14,523 nucleotides of DNA from positions 1-14,523 of the forward strand of contig PWYO01000243.1 in the NCBI GenBank assembly GCA_003567835.1, in the 5' to 3' direction. The notes beneath the pieces were generated by a model. It searched no databases. It was not told the origin of the DNA and saw nothing but the letters and a program-made list of their open reading frames with translations. This DNA comes from Actinomycetota bacterium (GTDB lineage: Bacteria; Actinomycetota; Humimicrobiia; Humimicrobiales; Humimicrobiaceae). The position numbers and the translations under genes are program-made. Below are positions 7,034 through 14,523 of this stretch, piece after piece (positions within the stretch are counted from its first letter, which is position 1; each line of letters starts with the position of its first letter).

Positions 7034-7105
7034 TCATTCTTGTACCCGAAAGGTCAGGGACTGCTCAACATCGGGAATCTGTTCACCTTCCCAGGTATAT
7101 ACAAA
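7034..7105 (-). other. In-frame 3' continuation of the lipoprotein gene beyond its TGA
   Basis: Directly after the TGA at 7106-7108 the same frame stays open for 23 codons (FVYTWEGEQIPDV then EQSLTFRVQE) to a second TGA at 7034-7036. The composition is protein-like, with aromatic and charged residues rather than low-complexity sequence, and it continues the preceding aromatic run (ASYYYD). This looks like the original C-terminus separated by one stop codon. The 34 bases left between this point and the end of the cyclase gene contain only a weak 4-bp hairpin and no T-tract. Confidence 0.55.
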
Positions 7106-9427
7106 TCAGTCATAATAATAGCTTGCCCAGTCCATAGTCATATTTCTATGCAAAAACCCCGATCCTCGTTCTGTGGCAAGATTCATATTATAATCTAGGG
7201 CCATAAAACGGTCTTCGATGGTAATATCCATGGGCACCCAGCCATATTGGGGAAATTTGACCTCGGTCCAGGCATGGCCCATATTGAGCTGTCCGCCTTC
7301 CAGCTGTATGGTGTAAATGGGCAATCCGCTGGCTATCCTGGATGGAATCCCTGCAGCCCGCAGCAGCGCCGTATACAGTATGGCATAATCGGCGCATACC
7401 CCCGTTTTTTCTCTGAGTATCTCTGAGGCGTACATCAGGGGATAGCGGGGTTCATCCGCCCGCCTGTAATCATAGTCAAGCAGATCTGTAACATCCTGGT
7501 AAAGCTTCTCAATGATTGCTGCCGGCCTTTTTTCATCCCCTATCACCGAGTTTGCCTTATTGATGATTGACGGATGATCAGAGTCAATATAAAGGTCAGG
7601 GACCGTGTACAAAAGCAAATCACTGTCATCAGCATGATAGCGCAAGCTGCCGTAATCGATATCCGCATATTCAAAGGAGATCATTTCCACATCCAGGGTT
7701 ATGACCGCAGAGAGGCCTTCTGCTTCCTGAATGGTCAGGTCACCATAATCGATTTGCAGTATCTTATTAAAACTCTGGTCATAGTGCACCTGGTAGTGGC
7801 CCCTGTTTACGGCAATATCTTTGACTGTCTGGAATGGCGCATAGGTCTGGGGTATCCTTGCAAAACATTGGATGTCTTGAAGAGTCCCCGGACCAAGATT
7901 GGCCATCCGGTATTCTATTTCAACGGTAAGGGTTGTACTTTGAATGGGGACAACGCAAACATTGGCCTCTTCTATGACCATGTCTTTGGTTATATGGTCC
8001 GAAAGTGTCCCGTCAGAAACAGTAAGATGCACCGCATATATGCCTGGTGCCTCAAAAATATGGGAAATTTCTTCGCCTTCAAAGGTTTTTGCCCCAATCT
8101 CCCAGCGGTAACTCAGCAAATCTCCGTCTACATCATAAGAGGGAGAACCAGAAAAATAAACGGGCACACCTGCGGGATATTGCTTCGGTCCGCTTTGATC
8201 GCCAAAAATCTCAAAATAGGCATAGGGGGGCCTGTTTGAGTCCTGGGCTATTCGGTCACCCAGCCCCTCCCCTTCAGAAAGAGACAGGACCGTCAAGCCT
8301 GAGAACCCGTCCGCAATATACCCATAGTTTCCTTCAATATGGATATCATAAGAAGTTCCAGTGGTATAAAAGCTGTCTATGTGGCGGGGGTTATCCTTTT
8401 GAGACACATCTACCGCATGGACGCCTCCGTCAAGATCGGAAACCAGCACATAATCGGATACCTTATCTATTTCCCATCCCTGACCGGGAATGGAACACCG
8501 GCCTAGAAGCGCAGGACTGTTCTTGTCTGCAATATCTAGGACCTGAAGCAGACTTTGGGCTTCATTGTCTTCCAGGTCAATGGTGTTGCTGGAAATATAG
8601 GCAAAATTTCCTTCAACATAGACCCCTGCTGACCCTTCGGCAAGATGACAGCTTCCGGCCAGCTGGGGTTTTTCTTTTTCTGTAATGTCAACCACAAAAA
8701 ATCGGCATGCCTGTCCCAAAGGTTTATGCGCATCATAGATGGTACTGTTCAGATAGGCATAATTTCCCTGGACATCCATGCTCCAGGGCACACCCTCGAT
8801 TTCAAGCGCTGCTATCAGCCTTGGCCGATTCTTATCGGATATATCAATAATCTCCATCTGGCTTATCTGGCCTTCATCCAAGATCTCTGTGCTGTTTAAA
8901 AATGCATAATCATCCTGCACGGAAAAACCCTGGACCCATTTTTCGGTACCGCTGCCGCTGATATAGCCTCCCACCACCCTGGGCGATTCCGGGCTGCTTA
9001 TATCAATGATTTTGAATCCGCATTCAGTAAAATGCCGCCCCGTTTCCCTTTGCCTGCTGGTATAGGAAACATAGGCATAGGCATCTTTGGCAATAACAAT
9101 ATTGGCAGCGTGCATATCCCTTGCTTTCCCCATTATCTGGGGATTCTTTTTATCAGAAAAATCAATAATATGCAGCTGACCCAAATCATCGGTTAGGTAG
9201 GCGTGGGTGCCTTGCACATCCACATCAATTGCCTGGCCGGGGATGTCAAGCTTCCCCGTAAAAGAAAACCCAAAGGGCCCAAAAAAGCGCTCTTCTTGCT
9301 GCAGGGGCGGGTGGGGCTCAGGGGGAGGCGCAGGCAGCGGTTCTTGCACCTGGGGCAACAGCATGCAGGAAGTAAGCATTATGAGCAGAAAAGCAAATAC
9401 CGGTACAGACAATTTTTTTGTGTTCAT
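7106..9427 (-). CDS. Outer lipoprotein with LVIVD propeller, PKD and transglutaminase-like domains
   Basis: This 773-residue protein begins with a signal peptide and a canonical lipobox (LTSC, Cys21), then a proline-rich linker. Seven LVIVD-type repeats follow (about 45-390; each has a pattern like YAYLNST...IIDISDKNRP), probably a seven-bladed propeller. Next come a PKD domain (about 400-487, including YDVDGDLLSYRWE) and a beta-rich region (about 490-610). The transglutaminase-like domain carries Cys678 (GVCADYA), His718 (GHAWTEV) and Asp734 (PMDITIED), a complete triad. It likely acts outside the cytoplasmic membrane as a papain-like protease, amidase or cross-linker; the target is unknown. 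The start is ATG 9427, overlapping the trpA stop as ATGA with GAGGATG upstream. A start at 9463 would spoil the signal peptide. The frame ends at a TGA that may be a recent nonsense change. Confidence 0.88.
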   Translation of the reverse strand: MNTKKLSVPVFAFLLIMLTSCMLLPQVQEPLPAPPPEPHPPLQQEERFFGPFGFSFTGKLDIPGQAIDVDVQGTHAYLTDDLGQLHIIDFSDKKNPQIMGKARDMHAANIVIAKDAYAYVSYTSRQRETGRHFTECGFKIIDISSPESPRVVGGYISGSGTEKWVQGFSVQDDYAFLNSTEILDEGQISQMEIIDISDKNRPRLIAALEIEGVPWSMDVQGNYAYLNSTIYDAHKPLGQACRFFVVDITEKEKPQLAGSCHLAEGSAGVYVEGNFAYISSNTIDLEDNEAQSLLQVLDIADKNSPALLGRCSIPGQGWEIDKVSDYVLVSDLDGGVHAVDVSQKDNPRHIDSFYTTGTSYDIHIEGNYGYIADGFSGLTVLSLSEGEGLGDRIAQDSNRPPYAYFEIFGDQSGPKQYPAGVPVYFSGSPSYDVDGDLLSYRWEIGAKTFEGEEISHIFEAPGIYAVHLTVSDGTLSDHITKDMVIEEANVCVVPIQSTTLTVEIEYRMANLGPGTLQDIQCFARIPQTYAPFQTVKDIAVNRGHYQVHYDQSFNKILQIDYGDLTIQEAEGLSAVITLDVEMISFEYADIDYGSLRYHADDSDLLLYTVPDLYIDSDHPSIINKANSVIGDEKRPAAIIEKLYQDVTDLLDYDYRRADEPRYPLMYASEILREKTGVCADYAILYTALLRAAGIPSRIASGLPIYTIQLEGGQLNMGHAWTEVKFPQYGWVPMDITIEDRFMALDYNMNLATERGSGFLHRNMTMDWASYYYD

Positions 9428-10224
9428 GGGGACATCCTCAAACAGCCCGTAATCTTTCTGCAAAAATCTTCTACTTTTAACAAATCCTGGTCAAAATGAT
9501 CTTCTCCAATAAGGGATAGAATTTTGCTGCCTATGATGATACCATCGGTGTATTCTTTTATATCATTGATTTGCTTGACCGTAGACAAACCAAAACCGAG
9601 TGCGGTATAAAGACCGGTTTGTTTTTTCACCATACTGAGAAAATCTTTTATCTCTGCAGCAATGTGCGCTGTTTGGCCGGTAACCCCCTTGACAGAAACA
9701 CAATACACAAACCCTTTTCCGATCTTGCCAATTTGCTTCAGCCTTTCTTTGCCGGTGGTCAGAGATACCATCATGATATTGTCTAGGTCCGCATCCTCAA
9801 AAAACTTTTTATAACCCATATATTCTTCAAGCAAAAGGTCCGGGACAATCAAACCGCTTATTCCGCTTCTATTGCATTCTGAAAAAAAACGTTTTAGGCC
9901 ATAACGGTATATAGGATTAAAATAGCTCATAACCACCACGGGTATTTGGGTAATCTTGCCCAGTTTTCTTAGGCTTTCAAACATGATGTCGGCATGCATG
10001 CCTTTTTGCAGGGCCACCTGGCTGGTTTTTTGGATTACCGGCCCATCAGCGAGCGGATCAGAAAAAGGAAGGCCCACCTCGATCATGTCTGCGCCATGAT
10101 CCGCCAATCGCAAAAACAGTTTCTCAAACCCATCCATGGTGGGATAACCGCAGGTTATAAAAGGGATAAAAGCCTTGTTTTTCCCTAATTTTTTAAAAAC
10201 TTGTCCTATGGTGCCTGCCATCAT
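9424..10224 (-). CDS. trpA: Tryptophan synthase alpha subunit
   Basis: This 266-residue protein cleaves indole-3-glycerol phosphate to indole and glyceraldehyde 3-phosphate, passing indole to TrpB in the alpha2-beta2 complex. The TIM-barrel signature is intact: PFITCGYPTMDGFE, then IEVGLPFSDPLADGP with catalytic Glu49 and Asp60 at the same numbers as the enteric enzyme. The phosphate-binding end follows (GFGLSTVKQ, DGIIIGSKI). The first ATG overlaps the trpB stop as ATGA; a second ATG at 10221 is also possible. Its stop in turn overlaps the start of the lipoprotein gene. Confidence 0.98.
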   Translation of the reverse strand: MMAGTIGQVFKKLGKNKAFIPFITCGYPTMDGFEKLFLRLADHGADMIEVGLPFSDPLADGPVIQKTSQVALQKGMHADIMFESLRKLGKITQIPVVVMSYFNPIYRYGLKRFFSECNRSGISGLIVPDLLLEEYMGYKKFFEDADLDNIMMVSLTTGKERLKQIGKIGKGFVYCVSVKGVTGQTAHIAAEIKDFLSMVKKQTGLYTALGFGLSTVKQINDIKEYTDGIIIGSKILSLIGEDHFDQDLLKVEDFCRKITGCLRMSP

Positions 10225-11402
10225 TTAACCCCCATTTCCATAACCGTATTGAGGTCCTTATCTCCCCTGCCGGAAAGGTTGACCACGATGATTGCTCGTT
10301 TGCTTTCCTTTTTAGCCAGGTCCATAGCCCAAGCCAGCGCATGACTGCTCTCCAAAGCGGGTATGATACCTTCATAATAAGACAATGCCTGAAATGCTTC
10401 AATAGCCTGGGTGTCGGTGGCTGTTTTGTAGATTACTTTTTTAGCATCAAAAAGAAAAGCATGCTCAGGGCCTACACCGGGGTAATCCAGGCCTGCGGAT
10501 ATGGAATGGGTTTCACAAATCTGCCCATAATGATCCTGGAGCACATAACTCAAGCTCCCCTGAAATACACCTTCGGCACCTTTGTGCAAAGAAGCACAAT
10601 GTTTGCCGCTATTTAAACCTTTTCCTGCCGCCTCCACACCGACCATGGACACCCCTTCTTTCAGGAAAGGGTAAAACAAGCCCATGGCATTGCTGCCCCC
10701 GCCTACACAGGCAACCAGGTAATCAGGGAGCCGTCCCTGCTCGGCCAATATCTGTTTCTTTGCCTCTTTGCCAATAACCGATTGAAAATCCCGCACCATC
10801 AAAGGATAGGGGTGGGGGCCTACCACCGAACCAATGATATAATGGGTATGGTCAAAATTGGCCACCCAGTACCGCAAAGCTTCATTGCAAGCATCTTTTA
10901 AGGTCTTGCTTCCTGTTTCTACCTCTTTGACCTCACTGCCCAAAAGTTTCATTCGAAATACATTGGGTTCCTGCCTGGCCACATCAATCTTTCCCATAAA
11001 AACCTTGCACCCAAAACCAAAAAGGGCTGCACAGGCTGCAGTAGACACCCCATGCTGGCCCGCTCCGGTTTCAGCAATAATATTCTTCTTGCCCATTTTT
11101 TTTGCCAGAAGCGCCTGACCCAGGGTATTATTGATTTTATGGGCGCCCAAATGACATAAGTCCTCTCTCTTTAGATAGATTTTTGCCCCGCCCAGATGCT
11201 CAGAAAGCCTTTTTGCAAAATACAGGGGCGTAGGTCTTCCAGCATACGTTTTTAAAAGACCTTTTAGTTCCTGTTTGAAGGCCGGATCCTTTTTGGCCTG
11301 CTTGTAGGCCGCATCAAGGGCAGACAAAGCGCCGGCCAGCACCTCGGGCACAAACCTTCCTCCAAACCGGCCAAAATACCCGGTTTTATATCTTTTGCCC
11401 AT
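10221..11402 (-). CDS. trpB: Tryptophan synthase beta subunit
   Basis: This 393-residue pyridoxal-phosphate enzyme condenses indole with serine to give tryptophan. The PLP lysine is Lys89 in HLGAHKINN. The catalytic region AETGAGQHGVSTA and the cofactor-phosphate loop CVGGGSNAMG are both present, and the N-terminal YFGRFGGRFVPE signature marks the standard TrpB1 type that pairs with TrpA. The start is well supported by AAAGGAGG just upstream. The gene overlaps the 3' end of trpF by 17 bases. Confidence 0.98.
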   Translation of the reverse strand: MGKRYKTGYFGRFGGRFVPEVLAGALSALDAAYKQAKKDPAFKQELKGLLKTYAGRPTPLYFAKRLSEHLGGAKIYLKREDLCHLGAHKINNTLGQALLAKKMGKKNIIAETGAGQHGVSTAACAALFGFGCKVFMGKIDVARQEPNVFRMKLLGSEVKEVETGSKTLKDACNEALRYWVANFDHTHYIIGSVVGPHPYPLMVRDFQSVIGKEAKKQILAEQGRLPDYLVACVGGGSNAMGLFYPFLKEGVSMVGVEAAGKGLNSGKHCASLHKGAEGVFQGSLSYVLQDHYGQICETHSISAGLDYPGVGPEHAFLFDAKKVIYKTATDTQAIEAFQALSYYEGIIPALESSHALAWAMDLAKKESKRAIIVVNLSGRGDKDLNTVMEMGVK

Positions 11403-12051
11403 GGTCGCCTCCTTTCGCCTTTTCTATGAACATTCGCACCTTGCTTATATCTTTTTTTCCATTGTCGCCCTCCAGCCTGGAAGATGCATCCACGCCAAAA
11501 GGCCGGACCGCATCCAGGGCTGCACATACATTGTCAGCGCCCAGACCGCCTGCCAGTATGACCTTGTTTGTCTTTTTTCGTTTTTTTGCCATTTTCCAAT
11601 CAAATGTCCTTCCTGTTCCCCCATACGCAAATTTGCTGTAAGAATCCAGAAGAAAATAATCCGCTACATGTTCCAGATGATGCATATGCGCGCTGATATC
11701 TGTGCCTGTCCGGCAAGGGATGGCCCTGATAACCTGGACGCCCCCCCATTGTTTGACTTTCCGGATATAGTCTTTCTGTTCATGCCCGCATAGCTGGACC
11801 AAATTCAGACCCAGCCTTTTTATGGCCGCAATTAGATGGTCCAAAGGTTCATCCACAAACACCCCTGCCATGTCCGGCGCTTTTTGCCTGTATTTTCTCC
11901 GGACTGCTTGAATAATTTTTTCTGCCGTACCGATGGTAATTTTCCTCCTGCTTTGTGTGGATAGGATAAAACCCAGGGCATCTGGGTTCAGGCCAGCAAT
12001 GCATGTGCCCTCCCTAATTTCGGTGATCCCGCAAATTTTTATCCATACCAT
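11386..12051 (-). CDS. trpF: Phosphoribosylanthranilate isomerase
   Basis: This 221-residue TIM-barrel protein carries out the Amadori rearrangement of phosphoribosylanthranilate. The N-terminal KICGIT supplies the catalytic cysteine (Cys7). Then come QLCGHE, YGGTGRTFDW, ILAGGL and the phosphate-binding GVDASSRLE, where the family usually has Gly in place of this Arg. The catalytic Asp is retained. The ATG follows the trpC stop with no gap (TAAATG), so translation is probably coupled. TrpF is separate here, not fused to TrpC. Confidence 0.97.
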   Translation of the reverse strand: MVWIKICGITEIREGTCIAGLNPDALGFILSTQSRRKITIGTAEKIIQAVRRKYRQKAPDMAGVFVDEPLDHLIAAIKRLGLNLVQLCGHEQKDYIRKVKQWGGVQVIRAIPCRTGTDISAHMHHLEHVADYFLLDSYSKFAYGGTGRTFDWKMAKKRKKTNKVILAGGLGADNVCAALDAVRPFGVDASSRLEGDNGKKDISKVRMFIEKAKGGDHGQKI

Positions 12052-12828
12052 TTAGATAAGCCCCCTTCTCTTAAAGGCAACCTCCATGCACTGCAGGGTA
12101 ACCTCCAGGCTCTTTGCCTTCATAAAATAGGTACCCACTAGAAAATTTTGTATGCCCTGCTCATACAGTCTGCATATGTGATCCAAACTGCTAATGCCGC
12201 TTTCCATAATATAAGTGATATGGGCGGTCTTTTTTGCCTGTTTTAGAACAGAAAGGGCATGGTCCCGGTCCACCTGCAAATTCTTAAGGTTGCGGTTATT
12301 GACACCAATCAAGCTGGCCCCTATATGCACAGCTTTGCTGAGCTCCTGGGGATTATGGGCTTCCACCAGGACCTCCATACCCAATTTTTTGGCCAGTTTA
12401 TATAAATATTTCAGCCGGCGGGTGCTCATAAGACTGGCAATCAGCAAGATGCAGTCTGCGCCCAGGCTGGCACTTTCATACACCTGGGCTGGATAAATAA
12501 TAAAGTCTTTTCGTAAAACCGGAAGAGAACAGGATTTCTTAATATTTTTTATATCCCCGGCACAACCCTTAAAATATAGGGGTTCCGTTAATACAGATAT
12601 GCCCTTTATAAAGCTGCTATGGCGGCTATACTGTTTTGCGGCCTCTTCTTTGTTGAGGTTTTTATCCAAAATACCCTTTGAAGGGCTGGCTGCTTTAATC
12701 TCTGCAATCATATTGATTGTATCTGTATTGAAATTTTTCCCAAATCCCCTATTTTTGCTCTTGGTTTTTTTACCCATGTCCGGCAAATTGTTTTTCTTAT
12801 GAATCAGGATCTTTTTTAAATAGTCCAC
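12052..12828 (-). CDS. trpC: Indole-3-glycerol phosphate synthase
   Basis: This 258-residue TIM-barrel enzyme closes the indole ring. Conserved segments are present in order: IAEIKAASPSKG, VLRKDFIIYPAQVYES (catalytic Lys), ADCILLIASL, VLVEAHNPQEL (catalytic Glu), IGVNNRNLKNLQVD and MESGISS. The start is GTG at 12828, chosen for the family-typical N-terminus (DYLKKIL) and the upstream AAAGG. It lies 16 bases after the trpD stop. The N-terminal region (residues 16-38) is Lys/Asn-rich and less conserved. Confidence 0.97.
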   Translation of the reverse strand: MDYLKKILIHKKNNLPDMGKKTKSKNRGFGKNFNTDTINMIAEIKAASPSKGILDKNLNKEEAAKQYSRHSSFIKGISVLTEPLYFKGCAGDIKNIKKSCSLPVLRKDFIIYPAQVYESASLGADCILLIASLMSTRRLKYLYKLAKKLGMEVLVEAHNPQELSKAVHIGASLIGVNNRNLKNLQVDRDHALSVLKQAKKTAHITYIMESGISSLDHICRLYEQGIQNFLVGTYFMKAKSLEVTLQCMEVAFKRRGLI

Positions 12829-12844
12829 GCCAAAACCTTTCTGT

Positions 12845-13861
12845 TCAATGTCTTTTACAATAGGCGATCAATTGCTCTAACTTTTCCATCGCTTTGCCGC
12901 TGTCTATGGAATAGGAGGCCATGGAAACCGCCTGGGGAAAATTGTCTGTTTTTCCTCCAGCTATAATGGCTGCCGCTCCATTGAGCACAGCTGCAGCCCT
13001 TTTTGCCCCTTTTTGACTGCCGCTTAATATATCCAATAGAATGTTAGCATTTTTTTGGGGGCTGCCTCCCCGAAGATCTTGAAAACTATATTGTTTCAAG
13101 CCGAAATCTCCAGGAGTTATGGTATATTTTGAAACCCTGTTGTTTTTTAGGTCAGAAATCAGTGTTTTTCCTGATACCGAAATCTCGTCCAAACCCTCCA
13201 TTCCGTAAACCACCAATGCTCTTTTGATGCCCATTTTTTTCAAGCTATGGGTCATTTTTTCAACCAGTTTTGGTTCATAAACACCCAGCACCCTTCCTCC
13301 AGCCATGGCAGGATTGGTTATTGGTCCCAATATATTGAAAACGGTTTTGATACCCATCTGTTTTCTGGCCCTGGCAACGTGGGCCATGGCAGCATGCGCT
13401 TTTCTGGCAAATATAAAACCAATCCCGATATCGTCAATACAATGGGTGATCTGCTGATCAGACAAATGAAGATTGCCCCCCAGTTCTTCTAAAACATCCG
13501 CACTGCCGCTATTGCTGGATACACACCTGTTTCCATGTTTGGCCACAGCCACTCCTGCCCCTGCAGCCACAAAAGCCGCTGTAGTGGAAATGTTAAATGT
13601 GTGCTTTTTGTCTCCTCCTGTCCCGCAAGTATCAACCAAAAGCTTATGCTTGCTTTTCAGGGTATGGGCAATACCCAGCATAGCCTGGGCAAACCCGCTT
13701 ATTTCTTCAGTGGTCTCTCCCTTCATGCGCAGAGCAGTCAGAAAAGAGGCAATCTCCGGATCACTGGCTTTGCCCTGCATAATATATTGCATCACCCTAT
13801 AGGCCTCCTGGAAGCTTAAATCTTCAAATCCTATCATCTTTTCAGTCATTTCTTTCAGCAT
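12845..13861 (-). CDS. trpD: Anthranilate phosphoribosyltransferase
   Basis: This 338-residue enzyme transfers phosphoribose from PRPP to anthranilate. Family signatures are clear: FLTALRMKGETTEEI, the PRPP loop GTGGDKKHTFNIST, KHGNRCVSSNSGSADVLE, and FNILGPITNPA. It is a stand-alone TrpD with no glutaminase (TrpG) domain in front. I place the start at ATG 13861, which overlaps the trpE stop (ATGCTGA) and has AGGAAAGGA 8 bases upstream. An ATG at 13885 in the same frame would add eight residues not typical of the family. Confidence 0.96.
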   Translation of the reverse strand: MLKEMTEKMIGFEDLSFQEAYRVMQYIMQGKASDPEIASFLTALRMKGETTEEISGFAQAMLGIAHTLKSKHKLLVDTCGTGGDKKHTFNISTTAAFVAAGAGVAVAKHGNRCVSSNSGSADVLEELGGNLHLSDQQITHCIDDIGIGFIFARKAHAAMAHVARARKQMGIKTVFNILGPITNPAMAGGRVLGVYEPKLVEKMTHSLKKMGIKRALVVYGMEGLDEISVSGKTLISDLKNNRVSKYTITPGDFGLKQYSFQDLRGGSPQKNANILLDILSGSQKGAKRAAAVLNGAAAIIAGGKTDNFPQAVSMASYSIDSGKAMEKLEQLIAYCKRH

Positions 13862-14523
13862 TTTATGGTTCCTTTCCTGCTGCATTGATTAATGGACCTG
13901 AAAAGGGCACTGGCTTTGTTGACCGTCTCTTCATATTCTTTGTCCGGAACCGAATCATAGACTATGCCTGCGCCGGCCTGCACATAAGCCGTGCCTCTTT
14001 GCAGAATTGCGGTGCGTATGGTTATACAAAAATCCATATTATTTTCATAACCAAAATAACCCACTGCGCCCCCGTAAGGGCCCCGGTTGTTTTTTTCCAG
14101 TTCACGGATTATTTGCATGGCCCGTACCTTTGGGGCTCCGCTTAAGGTGCCTGCGGGAAAAACGCTCTTCAATGCATCAAAGACATCCTTATTCGGCTTA
14201 AGCTTTCCTTCTACTGAGGAAACAAGGTGCATCACATGAGAATACTTCTCAACATCCATATACCTGTTTACTTTCACCGTGCCGTATGCGGAAACCCTGC
14301 CCAGGTCATTTCTGGCAAGGTCCACCAGCATATTATGCTCTGCCTTTTCCTTTTTATCTGTTAAAAGCTCTGCAGCAATCGCCTCATCCTGGGTTTGGTC
14401 TGCGCCCCTTTTTCTGGTGCCTGCAATGGGGCAGGTCAAAATCTTTTTCCCAGTTACCTTTACCAAAGGTTCCGGTGAGGAACCAATAATCTTAAAATCG
14501 CCAAAATCCATAAAAAACATGTA
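13855..14523 (-). CDS. trpE: Anthranilate synthase component I (5' part outside window)
   Basis: This is the C-terminal 222 codons of the chorismate-using subunit; the gene enters from the right edge. Visible signatures are DFGDFKIIGSSPEPLV, CPIAGTRKRG, HNMLVDLARNDLGR, PAGTLSGAPKVRAM, GPYGGAVGYFG and the terminal AGAGIVYDSVPDKEYEET. The PIAGTR segment, rather than the PIKGT of aminodeoxychorismate synthase, supports TrpE over PabB. It ends without a fused TrpG domain, and the stop overlaps trpD directly. The operon promoter and any attenuator or T-box would lie beyond the window. Confidence 0.96.
   Translation of the reverse strand, partial: YMFFMDFGDFKIIGSSPEPLVKVTGKKILTCPIAGTRKRGADQTQDEAIAAELLTDKKEKAEHNMLVDLARNDLGRVSAYGTVKVNRYMDVEKYSHVMHLVSSVEGKLKPNKDVFDALKSVFPAGTLSGAPKVRAMQIIRELEKNNRGPYGGAVGYFGYENNMDFCITIRTAILQRGTAYVQAGAGIVYDSVPDKEYEETVNKASALFRSINQCSRKGTIKC

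Noticed and set aside
7000..7105. Possible intrinsic terminator between the converging operons
   Set aside because: Only a weak 4-bp stem (GGGC/GCCT) is present near 7005-7020, with no T-tract. Most of this stretch reads as the continued lipoprotein frame.
7106..7108. Whole-genome recoding of TGA as a sense codon
   Set aside because: TGA ends the M24 gene, trpE, trpD, trpB and trpA here, most of them overlapping the next gene's start.
7574..8685. Rightward reading frames of 212-221 codons opposite the lipoprotein gene
   Set aside because: They are antisense to a well-supported multidomain protein. Their translations show no domain and they have no convincing ribosome site.
9425..9463. ATG at 9463 as the start of the lipoprotein gene
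   Set aside because: It would put 12 mostly charged residues ahead of a clear signal peptide. The ATG at 9427 forms an ATGA overlap with trpA and has a GAGGATG site.
13859..13885. ATG at 13885 as the start of trpD
   Set aside because: The added residues do not fit the family N-terminus, and the better ribosome site (13870-13878) serves the ATG at 13861.

Overview
This is bacterial DNA of moderate GC content. Genes are tightly packed, many starts overlap the preceding stop, Shine-Dalgarno sites are of the AGGAGG type, and two genes probably start with TTG. The phylum cannot be fixed from this window; an anaerobic Firmicutes-, Atribacterota- or Desulfobacterota-like origin is only a guess. TGA is a normal stop here, since it ends six of the genes, usually overlapping the next start.

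Left half (1-6999): a LacI-controlled transport and catabolism locus. A substrate-binding lipoprotein gene of the NMT1/SsuA type is read leftward off the window edge (1-538). Read rightward are a HAD phosphatase (977), a LacI-family regulator (1628), and then a four-gene operon: a Gfo/Idh/MocA oxidoreductase (2789), an M24 creatinase/prolidase-fold protein (3860), an M20 amidohydrolase/deacylase (5026) and a cyclase/kynurenine-formamidase-family protein (6325). The leftward transporter gene and the rightward operon have near-identical promoters: TTGACA, then 8 bases, then CATTAACGTTA, over the spacer and -10. The two sites flank the lacI gene, so one regulator probably controls both uptake and breakdown of the same compound. 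The substrate is unknown. The enzyme set points to a small amide, N-acyl or ureido compound with an oxidisable alcohol or amine. The M24 protein and the cyclase-family protein have both lost metal ligands expected for their families.

Right half (7034-14523, all leftward): the tryptophan operon trpE(partial)-D-C-F-B-A, with almost every junction overlapping or abutting. No trpG lies between trpE and trpD. A large outer lipoprotein gene (seven LVIVD repeats, PKD domain, transglutaminase-like protease fold) is attached to the 3' end of trpA through an ATGA overlap. Its reading frame stops at a TGA but continues for 23 protein-like codons to a second TGA, which suggests a recent nonsense change or readthrough. 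The two halves converge at about 7000-7034 with no recognisable terminator.
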